Position numbers and translations under genes: made by a program | Notes under the pieces: generated by a model | What the model was told of the DNA's origin: nothing | Seen by the model: only the letters and a program-made list of their open reading frames with translations | Database searches by the model: none | Assembly (NCBI GenBank): GCA_017506865.1 | Contig: JAFCMP010000224.1 | Span: forward strand, 744,001 to 808,000 | Direction: 5' to 3' | Length of the DNA: 64,000 bases | From: Tribonema minus | Lineage: Eukaryota; Sar; Xanthophyceae; Tribonematales; Tribonemataceae | In this document: one piece after another, positions 12,701 through 25,379 of the stretch | Numbering within the stretch: the first letter of the stretch is position 1 | Layout of the letters: every line of letters begins with the position of its first letter

Positions 12701-15700
12701 GGTGGTCTGTAGGGTGTCGCTCACCACAATGCCGTCTGTCGGGGAAAACCTGCGGCATGACAGAATGCAAGCAGCAACAGCGTCAGGGATCTACTATGTG
12801 GCGGAGCAGCAATTGAGCTGTGCAAGCATTAGCAGCTTGACAAACACACAAAAGCGGGGGCAAGACTTAGGGTGAGAATGAGGCTTGGCGACTGCCGTTC
12901 AGTAGGGAACATCTAGTTGTTGAGCCCACAATGTTGTTCAGCACAGTATTCATCAGTGAACATGAGACGCACTCGCACAAGCATCCCTAAAGCCTAGCGT
13001 ACATCTATAACAAGCTTCAACAAACCCATGAGGCTGAGCCGACGTCGTCCTTCTGCTCTGCCCCACCCGAAAGCGTTGCATATCCAGCCGCTGCAAGCCT
13101 GAGCAGCTGCACCATAAGCATTGACATCATCAACAGCGATGCCCACCTAGACTTGAGCACTGTTGTCTGTAGCGTTACAATTCCTGCCTGTGGCTGCGAC
13201 TGAATGAGCGACACCCCTTGGCATGGTCGTACTACAAGCTCCGCAACATCTTGACGCCACAAGCATCACCAGTGCGAAAGCAGCGTGGCCCACCGGACCA
13301 AACCATGCGCTGTACCTAAGGCACCTGCATTTTATAGCCTGATGGTGCTGCATGATGCCGCAGGCGCCAACGCACTGCACTGCCCAATCTTGACACACTG
13401 CACTGCCCAATCCTAAACCTCATCGCTACCCTCATACCAGCGCAAACTTCTAAAAATGACTAGGAGAGTCACCCACTTTATGCCTGCATCTTCCAGCCCC
13501 ATGTTGGTGACGTTGGGCCTGCGGCCGGCAGCCACCAGCAGCGCCTCTGCCTCAAACACTACCTCAGTGCCCTTGTCCTCAGCAATCATTCTGATGGTGG
13601 GAAATGCCTGCGGCAAAGAGGACGGTGCAGCGCGCAGGTGGAGTTGTGCCTCAGTGTAGATGTGACTTCAGCTTCACGAATAACCCGTTTTTGAGTTTCA
13701 TATGAACTTGCATATGGCTCGCTGACAACTGCAGGTCTGCGGTGCAATGCTGCAAGGGAAACCTTTGGGGCTGCAGATCAGGCTGTGATGCGTCGTCAGA
13801 CACACGATGGTCCACTTCAAATGCAAAAGATGGAGTCGTCTGCGAGCACATAGCAGTACATCATGCTTGCACAGATAATGCATCAAGTCAACATGAAATC
13901 ACTGCTGTAATAGAGCACTGACACTGCTGAGCAAGCGACATACCTCTCCATCAGCTTGAGTGTGCTCCACACGCACAAACTTGAGGTTGTAGTGGAACTT
14001 CACACCATCGCGCTCCATGGCTGCTGCCACAATGTCAGCCGCATCGCTGTCTTCCTTCGGCATGATCTGTAGTCGCACAAGAGAAGCAACAGCATATGCA
14101 TCTGAGAGAAAGTGGAATGCGAGCGAGTGACGTCCAGCTTGTAGAAAGCAATTGCCATCATCAAATACCTCCTGGCTTTCCTGAATGACTGCATTGCAGA
14201 GTTTGAATATTACGGAACCGTAACCATGCCATTCAGTTCTAAACTCTACGGCTATAGGACATGAGACGCACACTAGTATCATTGAAAGTGAGCTCTGCGT
14301 ACGGCCTGTACAAGGCAAGCAATTTATAAGATGGCAGGCATTTGCAATGCGATTGCCCACATCTGTTCGACACTTTACACTGCACATGGGAGAACGAGAA
14401 AGAACGCTCATACCTTGCTGCCCCTGAGCACGACTGTGACTTGAGCGCCGAAGCGTGCCATCGCCTGTGCAAGCTGCAAAAAGTAAATGAGGCAGCGAGC
14501 GGGACGTTGTGAGTCCATAGCATTATAAATACATCTACAGAGTACAGTGGCAGTAGTTTGCAGTAATTAGCTGGCGTAATTGAAGTGCCTTCTGATTGCA
14601 GTGCACGATGGTCGATACACAGAGCCTAAAAAATGACCTCACTATTGTGCTATGTCAAAAGAGCGGATGAGGCATGTCCTCAGCCGAGCATGCCATGATT
14701 TCGCCTTTGACTATGCAGTCTACACTATGCTCAACGCCAAGCCCAGCTGTTGTATCAGGGCCTTGAAAAAGAGGGCGTGATGGTAACTTACTGTAATGTT
14801 ACGACTTGTCGATAGCATGAACTGCGTAAGATGCAAGAAAGATCCTGAAATGAATTGGTGACAGGATCCTCACCCCTCAACGCCGTGCTACCATCACATA
14901 ATGTTTTAAATGCTGGCGCAATGCATCTACGCTAGCTTGCGGAGTTCAAGCCGTGATATACATATACAACTGTTGTCCTCCTACCTACCAGCAAGGCATG
15001 TATCAACGCACATACAATACAAGAAAGTTCGGCCAATTGCCAACCACTCACTCGGAAAAAGGACCCCCAGCACTCGAAGCCGCAAGCATGGGCCACATGC
15101 GACACGGCCTCTAAATAGAGTCTCTAGGCTACAAGCATTTCAGTAAGCGGCAGGTAATGTACCTCCATGCCGATGGGTCCGCCGCCCAGCACCAGCAGCC
15201 GCGGCGGCAGCGCCGTCAGGTTGAAGATGGACGCATTGGTCAGGTACGGCGCCTCCTTGAGACCCGTTATGGGCGGCAGGCTGGCGCAACCGCCGCTGGC
15301 CACGACAGCCTTTCTAAAGGTCAGCGTCTTGCCGTTGACGGCGATGGTGTTGGGGCCTGTGAAGGTGCCGCGGCCGATGAAGACGTCGATGCCGAGCTCC
15401 GTGGCGAAGCGCTCTGCAGAGTCGTGGTGGCTGATGCCCGCGCGCAGGCGCCGCATGCGCTCCATCACCTGTGCGCGCAGGGGGGCAAAGTGCACGCGTG
15501 GGGGAGGGGTCAGTGAGAGGCTGACGAAACACTTTTGATGACTGTGGGTAATGGTCTTGTGGTTGATGGAGGCCATGGTACATGCAAGGGCTGTCAGTTC
15601 TGCAGTTAAAGTGGCGGTTGTCTATTGCATGAACGCCTCCAGCAAATGTCACCCGACTCACATGCAGAACAGCGCTCACATCGAAACATTTCAACCCCTC

Positions 15701-18700
15701 ACAAACTGGTAGCCGCTGAGGACAGTACATGAAGCGATCACAGCACATAAGCAAACAACTGACATCTCCCCAGCAATCGTGTACAGGAGTAGTCTACACA
15801 CCTTGCCAAAGTCAACCTTGACAGTGCCCTCAATGCTGATGCCGTACTCCTGGCAGTTGTTGACGGTGTGCGCCACCGTAGCAGCCTTGATGAGAGCCTT
15901 AGATGGCACACACCCTACATTCAGGCAGTCGCCTCCCATGAGGTGGCTCTCAATTATGGCCACCTGCACACAGCGACCAAGTGAAGACAAGGCAGGTGCT
16001 TGTGGTTCAATATGGTGACTGCGCGTGGTCATGGCAGCCATTGGGATGCACGCACAGTGGATGCGCAAGCACCAAGGCAATACAGGTGATATCCGTATCT
16101 GGTTAGAAGCCCTGCTTGCATCCAAATCGTGCCTTGTTGCTGCAACTGCAACTGCAGCTTCAACCGGCTACTGCGACATGAACACACTCAGGCAGGATCT
16201 GCTGTTTGTCAACGCCACTCCAGCTCATATAGACATATTTGACTGGTACACGTGGCCTACCTCACAACAGCAGAACAGCCACAGAAGCAGGGGGGGGGGT
16301 GCTAATGGTACGACAACAGCTTCAGTCCAAATGCCGCAATGTACACAAAGCCCCCAGGCAATGACAGAACACACCTACCACTTATATGACTAATATCGAA
16401 TGTTTTGACTCACCTTGGCTCCTACACCAGCTGCCCCCGCTGCACTCACGAGGCCACCAGACCCCGCCCCCAGAACTACCAAGTTGTATGTGCCATCGCC
16501 AGGAGGGTCTATCCACGCCGGGGGGTGCACATTATCCAGCAACGTCGTGTTATACTGCAGCGCAAGGGGTTAGAGCGGAAAGGCAGTGCTCAGTTTCGTC
16601 GTCGTGACAAATGCATTTCCAGTGGGCATCACCATTGCATTTTATCACAAAACATATGTTCGGTCACCTTGAATTGAGTAGTGCTTGCTGCACCATCAAC
16701 AATTATACTGAAAGTATGACCAACTTCAGAACCATCATTGCACAAAGTGCACACATGCACACAACACACGTGTCATCGCATGTGCCGTGCTCTCCACAGA
16801 CATTGAAGATAAATCATGACCACTGTCTGATGAGCGCATCATTGGTGCATACAGCTAGTTGATGCATGATGAAGCATGCTGGCAGTCAGCGGCACTGTCT
16901 GTAGAGTGCAACACCTCTTCATCTCATCTGCTTCCTCTTCATCTCATCTGCTTCACCACTGGCGCACACACACATTGGGACGTAAGCGATCACAAAACCA
17001 AGCCATTCATGTACTGCACACTCTCTTCTCACGCAAGCTGATATGGGGCAGTGTGTAATGACAAGGTGCCACTGGTCTGACGTGCCTCTGCGCGCATCAT
17101 TATCGCACACCCCGACCTCAATGCCGTGCACTTCACCATCACGGCCATACACATTAAGCCACGCGCGTTAGCACCAATTGCAATTTGTACTGCTCGTGTG
17201 CTGCACCAGGTCATCATGTACTGCTGGTGTACTGCGCCATTTCCCTGTCGCGCACCTCATCCAGCGGCGACACCCCCACGGCCAGCTCCGTCGCCTCAAA
17301 GCTCGCGTCCCTGTTGACAATGCCGCTCAGATCCGTCTGCATCGTGTCGCCATCGCCCGCTGGAAACAGCGACTGCGTGAGGTGGCGCCACGAAACCGCT
17401 GTGCCCGTGTCGCCGAGCGCTGCCTTCTTGCCGTGGTCGGGCTCGTCTGCGGCGAAGCGGTAGAAGAGGGGCTCGTTCTTGAAGGCGTGGTCTTTGGTGA
17501 CGTGCTGGAAGGCGCCCGCCTCTGCAGTGCAAGTGACGCAAATTGCGACGAGGGTGAGGTTCGTGATGATTGAAGTCGTGGGGGCGCTGAAACGTTCAAT
17601 GCGTCATGGTGTGCTCCTGTGATGAGGGTCTCGTACATGTGCGCTGACTGACAGTTAGATCTCGAAAGTAGCACAGTCACTGGTTGAACCCGGATAAGTG
17701 CCTCATTTCATCCGTGAACAGAAGAAGCACTATGTCCACAAATGCAGCCAGAGCACATGTGAGTGGGGGCACATCCAACATTCGTGCCATGAACTCATTG
17801 TTGGCACATGATGACCCCATGCACTCGCTGCCAAATGTGCTGTTTGACGGTGGCACTGTGCATACATTTTCATTTATGGAGGTTGTAGTCTGTAGTCAGA
17901 AGAAGTTGCAAGAAATTGATGTCTCCGGCTGTGACCTGCACAATGCGTCAGATGCAACAAAAGCCTGGCAAAGTTGGTTGTTGGCCAAAGTCTTGTCTGA
18001 ACCATGAAAGGTGCCGAGTTACCCCGATTGACCTCCTGGCATTGCCGGCGGTGTGGAATCTTTATCCCAGTTGTTACGTTATGTTGTAGGCTGATGCTGG
18101 AGACGTGATGACAAGTTGCTTGTTGTGCTGAAAGTCATTCACCAACATTCTAGGAGGCTAATGCCGGACAACCAGGCCACATACTCACGAGACAGCATGT
18201 CAAACAACCTCACGATGAGCGCATCTGGTCTGAGCTCAGAAGTACTGACACATGCTCACCAATACCAGGTTCGTCTGCGGCGTCAGTAAAAGTTAACTAG
18301 CACGACAAGAAAGCCACACCAGGCATGCAGATATCTCTTGCGCTCACCCATCATGATATTGCCGATGTCAACTGCATCCTCGATGCTGGATGCTGTGCCG
18401 TCACCAAGCATGAAGCTCACAGCGTCGGTTCCAATAAACACCTGCAAGGCTTGCAACAACACCAGCAGTCATCTCTCAGCAGCGCAGCCCAGGCGAAACA
18501 TGAGTTGTTCTGCATTGGTTGCTTCAATGTTGCGCTATCGCTCCTGCCGCTGAGAGTGCCTCGACTACAATTGACACCCATAGAGAACACTGCCGCTTTA
18601 CAGTATGCAAGCAGCATCGTGTCTTTCGCATGAGAGGAGCCCCCTTGATTCACCTTCGGATAAGTTGTCAGATGATATTTGCGATCCTTGACCTCCACGC

Positions 18701-18737
18701 CATTCCGCAGTCGCTGCGCCAGCGCTTCGATGTCCAT
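9716..18737 (-). CDS. DEP domain fused to MerA-like class I FAD/NAD(P) disulfide oxidoreductase, 15 exons, 650 aa
   Basis: Exons in reading order: 18,737-18,654; 18,441-18,348; 17,521-17,256; 16,554-16,414; 15,963-15,802; 15,468-15,163; 14,473-14,414; 14,066-13,944; 13,607-13,477; 12,749-12,695; 12,351-12,239; 11,679-11,551; 11,086-10,981; 10,255-10,175; 9,817-9,716. They sum to 651 codons with all phases consistent. Residues 1-85 form a DEP domain (VEVKDRKYHL, then NEPLFYRF), a fold that usually binds membranes or GPCR/Rgs partners. After a linker comes a flavin oxidoreductase: FAD motif GAGSGG at 177-182, redox-active pair CLNVGC (Cys208, Cys213), NAD(P)-binding GGGPIG at 344-349, second FAD motif YAVGD ending at 481, and the C-terminal HPYPT with His612. 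This follows the mercuric reductase/dihydrolipoamide dehydrogenase plan, but the C-terminal Cys pair of true MerA is absent, so the substrate is unknown. Intron 14 has a GC donor. An acceptor-like TTACAG lies before the ATG, so an upstream 5' exon is possible. Confidence 0.9.
11106..11178 (+). mobile_element. 45-bp insertion carrying only the stem-loop tail of a dispersed repeat, with 14-bp flanking duplication
   Basis: The words AAGTACAATATCAG at 11,106-11,119 and 11,165-11,178 flank 45 bases that contain the hairpin GGGCTTTTTCGCGCCC followed by TGAGCGAGAATTAATAAA. The same hairpin and tail end the two larger repeats at 29,231-29,458 and 30,415-30,634. This looks like a strongly 5'-truncated retrotransposition product. 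It lies in an intron of the DEP-reductase gene. All three copies continue AAAAAGTACA, so part of the duplicated word may belong to the element; the certain duplication is then AATATCAG. Confidence 0.7.
11329..11348 (+). repeat. Homopolymer of 20 C in an intron
   Basis: An uninterrupted run of 20 C within an intron of the minus-strand DEP-reductase gene. Its exact length is open to sequencing error. Confidence 0.9.
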
Positions 18738-18869
18738 TCTGATAATGAACTGCTGTAAGATGCGCTGCAAGTGGTGCCCTCGCCCGCCCTCGGCTCGCGT
18801 TTTCTGAGGGTTTGCGGAGGATTTTGAGGATCTTTTTACCTTCTTTGGGGCCGAGAAAGTTCTGCCCAG

Positions 18870-18880
18870 GGATTGAAGTT
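18870..18880. repeat. Target-site duplication, 3' side of LINE copy 1
   Basis: GGATTGAAGTT, reverse complement AACTTCAATCC, identical to 22,082-22,092 on the other side of the element. Confidence 0.8.
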
Positions 18881-21800
18881 GTATATTATGTCCTGGACCG
18901 CATGGGGGTTGAGCACACGATAATCGGGCAATAACTAAATCTACGGAGGGGCCGGCGGTTCGGCGCTGGCCGGCGAGGGCCGCGGCACTTGCAACAGTGC
19001 GATGCGGCGGTAAGCACTGACGTCGCCATCAGGGGCAATGACTGCGTTCCAGTTGTCGATCACGACACGTGTGAGCGCGCGCTGTAGCGCGAGGGAGGCG
19101 CGGCGGCGCCAGAAGGCAACGCGCTGCGCGAGATTGTAGCTGCCCTGCGAGCTCTGCTCGGCGAGTGCGTGTAGCAGCGCTTGGGTGTCGCGTGACATAG
19201 CGCCGAAGTGGTCAAAGGCTGCGGAAAATAGGGTGTGTAGTGGGGTCCAGGGCCCCTGAGACTACGTATGTGTCTATCTTTTCCTGCGAAGCCGATTCAA
19301 GCACGCGCTGCACATCGCGCGCGCCCCCCTGAGCCTGACGGAGGCGGGAGGGACATGAGCTGTCACGTATGGTGATGTCTATGCAACAAGCTACTTCAAA
19401 GCCGCCGCGCAGTTTAGTGCACCGGCCTGCCGCTACCGCGTCGGCGCTCGGCTGCACTTTAGGGACTGGAAGGCAGATCTGGTTGCTGCCGAAGACGATG
19501 TCCATGAACTTGTTGAACCCGTGGCGCGCCGCGTAGCGGCGGAAGGGGGCAAGGGTGTCCCGGTCGAGACCGCGGAGGTGGGCCACCTGCTTGAGCATCT
19601 GAAAAAGCGCGTCTGCGAGCAAGTTGTGTCGCGTGACGTTGAGCCCTTGTGTGCAGCGGCGCAGGTGGGCACCTGACTCCACTGTTTTATGGCACTTGGG
19701 GCACCGCGCCGCAGCGGAGGCGGGGCGCTCCACGCCCAGGTGGCGCCGCAGCGTCTCGCGGAATTCCGGCGGCGACATGGTCTCCGCTGGGTCAGTGCTC
19801 GGCAGTTGCGCCAAGAAACCCATGGCCCCCTTAGAGGCACCGCTGCGCCACGCCGCGACTGCTTCCAACGCATTTGCTGCTTCAAGCCGGCGCAGCTGCG
19901 TGGCGGCGAGCGCTGCGTCCAGCACCCGTGATAGCGCGGCTTGACGCCGCGGCAGCACGGCAGCCGGCGGGGCCTGGGCGGAGCCTGGCTCGCGCGCCGC
20001 CGCTGGCGCAGCGCGGCGCGCGCCGGCGCGAGTCCGCATGCCCAGCCCCGCAGCTCCGCCTGCCCGTTGCAGCAGATCGCGCAGTGCCCGCCACGCGCCG
20101 TCGTCCTGGCGCCAGTCCTGCTGATGTGCTAGTAGCGTCACCGGGGCCTCGCCACCCCAGTCTGCGCCGCGTACCCATGCCACTGCCGCCGCCCACAGAG
20201 AGGGCGGTGCCGCCGCCGCCGCAACCGCCGGCGGGCTGCGGCAATCGCCACCAGCCGCCGGCGCGCCATCGTGGGCCGGCGGCGTAAGGCCCGCCGATGG
20301 CTCCTGCGCCAGCGCAGCCACGGCCGCCAGCGTGATGGCGTCGAAGCGCCGTAGCTCCTCGTGCGTGAGGGATGGCGCCGTGTTGCGCGCGACATGCCCT
20401 GCGCGGGCGGGGACAGCAAGACGCAGAATCGAGAAGGCAGCCTGCACATCCTCCATCTGCACCAGCTCCGCCACCAGGCGGTCGGTGCCGGGGGCACGAA
20501 GGGTCGCCGCTACGTGTGTGCGCACGAAGTCCTCGGTGCCCACCGGCACCCCCATCAGCGTGACGCCGTCGTCACATACTGGTACGGGGACATCGGCGGC
20601 GGCGAAGACGGCGGCGGCGCGCTCGCGAGCGCCGCCTGAGGCCGGCACCAGCGCTGCGCATTTCGTGACATTGACCTGAATGTTCAGCTCGCTCAGCGCC
20701 TGTTGTATGAAGCAGAAAGCGCGGCCAACGTGGCCGAGCACTGGCGCGTCACAGCTGGGCGTCATGATGGTGAGGTCATCGAGGTAGCCCGGAAGCGCCA
20801 GCTGCGGGAACTTGGCGCGGGCAGCCACCATGGTGCCGCGCAGTGCCAGCGCGAACAGCAGCGGCCCCAATGGGTCGCCCTGCTGCACGCCCTGTTGGGA
20901 GAGGATGATGGCGGCGTCGGCGTGCCCATCTAGGCCAAATTGTAGCCAAGGGGCCCGCCCGGGGCCGTAGATATGCTCGACGTAGCCGTACAGGCCAGGC
21001 AGATGCTCGGCCACCGCAGTGAGGACTGCCGAGCGCGACAGCGCGTTGAAGGCATTACTGCCGTCAATGGCAAGGAGCACGCCGCCGCACTCATGCGTGA
21101 GCTGCGCCATGAGCGCCACCCTCTCCGCGCCCCCCCGCGCGCCGACCCCAAACTGGCCAATGGGTTCTAGCAGCGCGGAGACACGGTCTCGGGTGTCCGT
21201 GCAAAAGGTGCGGGCGAACAGGCGGCGGATGGTGTCGCCGCACGCGATGGGGCGCGCCTTCTCGCCCACAGCGCTGAGGCGCGCGGCTGCATGGAGGCGC
21301 CAAAAGGGGGCGGGCAGCGTGGCGGGGGTGGAGTACGCCGTGGTACCCAGCCACGCCAGTAGCTCAAGGAGCCAGTCAACCATGCGCCCCGACGTGTGCG
21401 CCGTGTGCCAGACGCACTGCTGGAGGTGGGAGTTGCGCAGCCCAGAGGGACCGGCGGCCGAGCCAGGGTTGGCGGCGAGGATGGCCTCACGTAGCCCGTC
21501 CGCTGTGAACGAAGCGCAGTTGAGTGGTGCCGGCGCCGCCAGCGCCGCCGCCGCCACTGAGCTGCGCGCCCGCGATGCCGCGGCATCCAGCTTCGCAGGC
21601 GCATCGCCAGCTGGGTGTTTAGCCTGCAGTTTATGCAAGGTAGCGGAGTCGCGGGGGGCAGATGTGTCAGTGCCCTCCGCCAGCAGCCGCGCGGCGCGCC
21701 CGACGCCGCCCGGCTGCCGCGCCGTCGCCGCCGCGCGCTCGCGGACTGCCGCCGCCGCCTCCGTCATGGACCTAGCGCGACGCGCGCACGCACGGGCGGC

Positions 21801-22081
21801 GCCACGGCGGCAGAAGGCCAGCGCTGTGCGCGTGAGTAGCTCCAGCTCGCCTGCCGCGAAGGCCGCGAAACGGTGCGCCCGCGGCAGGGAGCCGTCGGGC
21901 ACTAGCAGCAGGCACGGCAGCAGATGCAGCAGCTTGCACCATGCACCCGCTGTAGCGGACGCCTGCGCCGCTGCCTCGGCACCGTGCGCCTGCGCTACCG
22001 CCGTTTGCGCCTCCCGGAGGCCCGCCAGCGTGGCCGTCAAAGCGGCCGTGAAGTCCGAGCGGTGCTCCAGGCGAATGCGGC
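18881..22081 (-). mobile_element. 5'-truncated LINE (non-LTR retrotransposon), copy 1
   Basis: A GC-rich element read on the minus strand. One long frame (22,115-19,212; the first codons are flanking host DNA) encodes a reverse transcriptase. It has RPIACGDTIRRLFAR, motif A as AIDGSNAFNALSR, QGVQQGDPLGPLLFALAL, and the active site YLDDL. A C-terminal zinc motif, CPKCHKTVESGAHLRRC (C-x2-C-x8-H-x3-C), is followed by a possible restriction-like endonuclease region ending in CIDITIRD. No apurinic endonuclease or 5' UTR is present, consistent with 5' truncation. The frame breaks near 19,235, where copy 2 has one extra AC dinucleotide, and resumes in another frame to a stop near 18,941. The 3' end is a short UTR ending ACATAATATAC. 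GGATTGAAGTT flanks both ends (18,870-18,880 and 22,082-22,092). Near identity to copy 2 at 49-51 kb suggests recent activity. The LINE clade is uncertain. Confidence 0.9.
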
Positions 22082-22092
22082 GGATTGAAGTT
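22082..22092. repeat. Target-site duplication, 5' side of LINE copy 1
   Basis: GGATTGAAGTT, identical to 18,870-18,880; it is followed by a second GAAGT unit, so the original target was a short ACTTCAACTTCAA repeat. Confidence 0.8.
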
Positions 22093-22291
22093 GAAGTGAA
22101 TACAAATTTCGGCACATAGGCGGCACATCGTCAAAATTCTTGACATGCGGGACAAGGCAGTGTTCAAGCAAACACCGGCGAACAAAAGTGGACATGCATG
22201 TATGCATGTCAATGATCGTCATGGACAAGCGGCAGATGGTGAACGCTTTAAAAAAAATTGAGATCGATCAAAGTAGTTCATTGATAAGTCG

Positions 22292-25200
22292 CTACCGTGT
22301 TCTGGTGTGCTGAAGTTTGAGTCTGTCCTTCTCCAGTTTGGCCTCTCGCACTCTCCTGGCAGCCTCTATGCTGGAAACGAGGGACCCTGGTTCCCTTAAG
22401 CTGCGTGTCCTCATGTTCTCCCATAGCGCAGTCACACCAGCACCTGCAAGGTGGTAACGTGGACACGGCAAAAGCATGGCATATGTGGGGAGGTTTAGAG
22501 GTTACACGAAAACAATGCCTTGCACGCGGCGCAATCACCTGACACTCTCATCAGTTCGCATCTGACACACGAGTGTTTCAGCGCATCGATGGATCAAAGC
22601 ATGCACACCACAACTGCCTCACATGGTGTGTCTACAAGGGTGTTACCATTGCGTCCAGTCTGCCAGGTACAGTGTGGCCGCTACAAAGGCCTTTCTCATC
22701 AAAAGGTCCTGTTAAAGGATGACATACAGTTGCTCGAGATCAGTCCACAGTGCGCCATTTTCCGAAGCGCGCCACTGTCTACAGGGCTGACATAGAGCAG
22801 ACATCCTTTGGGTACAGGACAAGTAACCCGAAGAAGAAGCCGTGGACTACTGACGCTTGCGACTCAATGCTTGACGCTTGTGACTCAATGCTTACCGTAC
22901 GGCAAGTGCAAGCTTCATCAGTCCTGCAGGGATGCAGTCAACTCGGTTGATGTTTCAGTGTGTTGTGCAACGCTCATCGTGTTGTGACTTTCTGACAGCA
23001 TGCATAGCTTGTCGATCTATGCTACGCAGATTGCAAGCCATGACAGCAGCAGCGCTCAACCACCAACCTGTATGGCCGCACACGGGCAGTATTGGTGGCT
23101 TTGCCAACAGCTTTGCACCTATGTCCATCAAGTCCTGCGTCACGGCAGCCATGCTCTGTGCCAGCTGCTCCGGAAGCAGAAGGTCTCCCTTTGTCAGCAC
23201 CAACTGCACAGGGACAATGCAGATATGACGGAGTTTGGTTGCAAATGCAGCCGACAAAACTTTGCTGGTGACACAGATGACTATATACCAGTGCACGTGT
23301 CCGTTCACCCCGGATGCACTCCTGAAATGTGATCAAACCTCACTGGGACCAAAAAGTGTTCCGTGTTCAAACGATGTTCTGTGAGCACTGCTGCACGCCG
23401 CCCCCCCCTCCAGCCATGACAGCATTGTGATTCATTGAGCAGCAACGAGCAGGTGCCTCATTGACAAAGTGACGGATCTTGCTTTCCCACACTGCCGCAG
23501 CATCTGCACGCTTGCGCGGCGTACCTGATGCTCAATGCCACGTCGTTCGAGGTGAGCAAGCAGTATCCGGTCCTCTTCTGCAAGTCCACGTGTCGCGTCC
23601 ACCAACACGCAGCACCTGCATTCAGCAGCAACACGCGCCGTGCTGGTTTAGTAGAGCGCGCCACTGGCTGATGCAGCGCGTCCGTGATTATTGCAAGCAG
23701 CCCAGTCATGCACAAGGATGGTTCTGGATGGCACAGGTATGACCTGATGAGGTAGGGCTCTGTCGGAACGTGCGGTGCAGCCAGGTGTCAATGACGTATG
23801 ATGTGCAGGGCAGGTTCGACAGCAGTGCACTGCTTTGAAGCGCGGTGCTGCACATGCCTTGAGCACAAGCGAAACCACCTGTGAACCACAACAAGATGGT
23901 GATGCCCAGAGCAGCACACTTGGAGCATTTGTCCACGCCAGGCACAAGGCATCCTTCAAGAGCAAAGCAGGTGCGCACCTGCACAGCTGCCTGCGCTGTC
24001 CGCTGAGGTAGTCTTTTGTCATTCGGCGCCACTCGCGCTGCATGCTGCGGTTGGCTACGGCGTGTCCATAGCCCGGCAGGTCAACCAGCGTCAGCACCGG
24101 CGGTTTTTTACCAATCTGGTAGAAGCTCACAAAGTCCGTCCAGCCAGCTCGCTCGCTGACGCCGGCAAGGCCCTATCATGCAGGATCAACAGACAAGTTG
24201 TGAATATAAACGCAATGAACACAGTTGCCACTACGCACTGAGCAATCAGCCATACCACATGGCGTTGGTGTCAATGCATACGGGCTGCCGCCTAGGCAGG
24301 TTCAATGGCTGGCGTACCTGCAAAGCAGATTGCCATACCCTCAATGAGATGCAAATGGTGACATCGATGAGCTAGTGACTTGCAACAACCAAATGGCTGC
24401 CAATAGCACAAAAGGCGTTTACACACGCACAGCAGTCTGCTTCCTTTGTGCAGTATAGCGGGAAGAATGCAGAGCAAATTTGCGCTGGGCTGGTCACAAG
24501 CTGCGGCCCATATGCTGCAAAACATCAGATGCCTCGTCTAACATGCTTGACACGACAGCAGCATCAACAAGCAACAGTTGTTCCACGTTTTGTGGCATAG
24601 CTGAAACGCTGACCTGCCGAGGGTGTATGCCGGCCAGTGCGTTCACCAGGGTACTCTTGCCGCAGTTGGTATGCCCCGCCAGCGCAACTTCCGGCAAGTT
24701 GTGCTTGAACATGGGCCAGTCCTTCGAAGCTGAGCCCAGGTGCACAGCAAAGCCGCCAGCGCCCATGCCTGTGGCCACTTGCTTGTTGTTGAGCCACTTC
24801 TTGGTGAATGCCCTGTTGTCCAAAGGCTGCTTGCGCCTGCCAAGTCCGAGCTTTCGCAGCTGCTCTACGGTCTCTGGGTCCACCTCAAAATCTCTTATTC
24901 TCCGCAGATGCAACCGGCGGGCCTCCAATATGGTGTCACTGACGCTGTCCACGCGCTCTTTCCGTGCACGTCTGTGCCTCGCGGTGAGGTCGTCCAGATC
25001 GTCATATTCGACATGATCTTCATTGTTAGCTACGTGATGATCAGTGCCGTCGTCGCCAACCCTGCCGGGGCCTGCTGAAGCGCAACGAGGTCATGCATTG
25101 AGCACTGAGTGATATGGTGTTGTTCAATGAGACCTCCAAAAAAATGCACTGATTGTCAGTCAGTCTCGCCTCAAATGCCTGCTGATAGTGACTGGCGCTG

Positions 25201-25353
25201 ATCTCTGGTGGAGCACTGAGAAATTCAAGGCCTAGCAAGCAGAAGACAATGCTGCACGTTGTGGTCGTGAGATACGTCGGCAATGTTCAGAGCTCAGTGT
25301 GATAAATACCTGCACTGCTCGAGTGTCGACTGCCTGCACCAGGGCGTAGCCAT
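22292..25353 (-). CDS. EngB/YihA-type (GTPBP8-like) GTP-binding protein, six exons, 354 aa
   Basis: A TrmE-Era-EngA-EngB family GTPase. Bacterial and organellar members act in assembly of the large ribosomal subunit. Exons in reading order: 25,353-25,310; 25,061-24,614; 24,172-23,979; 23,615-23,525; 23,203-23,068; 22,443-22,292. These total 355 codons with agreeing phases. The P-loop is GHTNCGKST (about 144-152). Switch I is represented by VSERAGWTD, and G3 is DLPGYG at 195-200. The middle strand reads VLVDATRGLAEEDR, and G4 is TKGD near 263-266, where most relatives have T/N-K-x-D. The product ends in a basic Arg/Lys-rich tail. The N-terminal 100 or so residues precede the GTPase core and are acidic then basic. 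The first exon is the least sure, since other upstream frames reach the same donor. An organelle location is likely by family but no clear targeting peptide is visible. Confidence 0.85.
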
Positions 25354-25379
25354 CGTTGTACGCTGCCTTCGTTGAAATG

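Noticed and set aside
17684-18007. 107-codon plus-strand open frame
   Set aside because: Lies inside an intron of the DEP-reductase gene, has no recognisable motif and no splice partners.
21019-22119. 366-codon plus-strand open frame
   Set aside because: It is antisense to the LINE reverse transcriptase; the GC-rich codons leave the opposite frames open. Composition is Ala/Arg/Ser with no motif.
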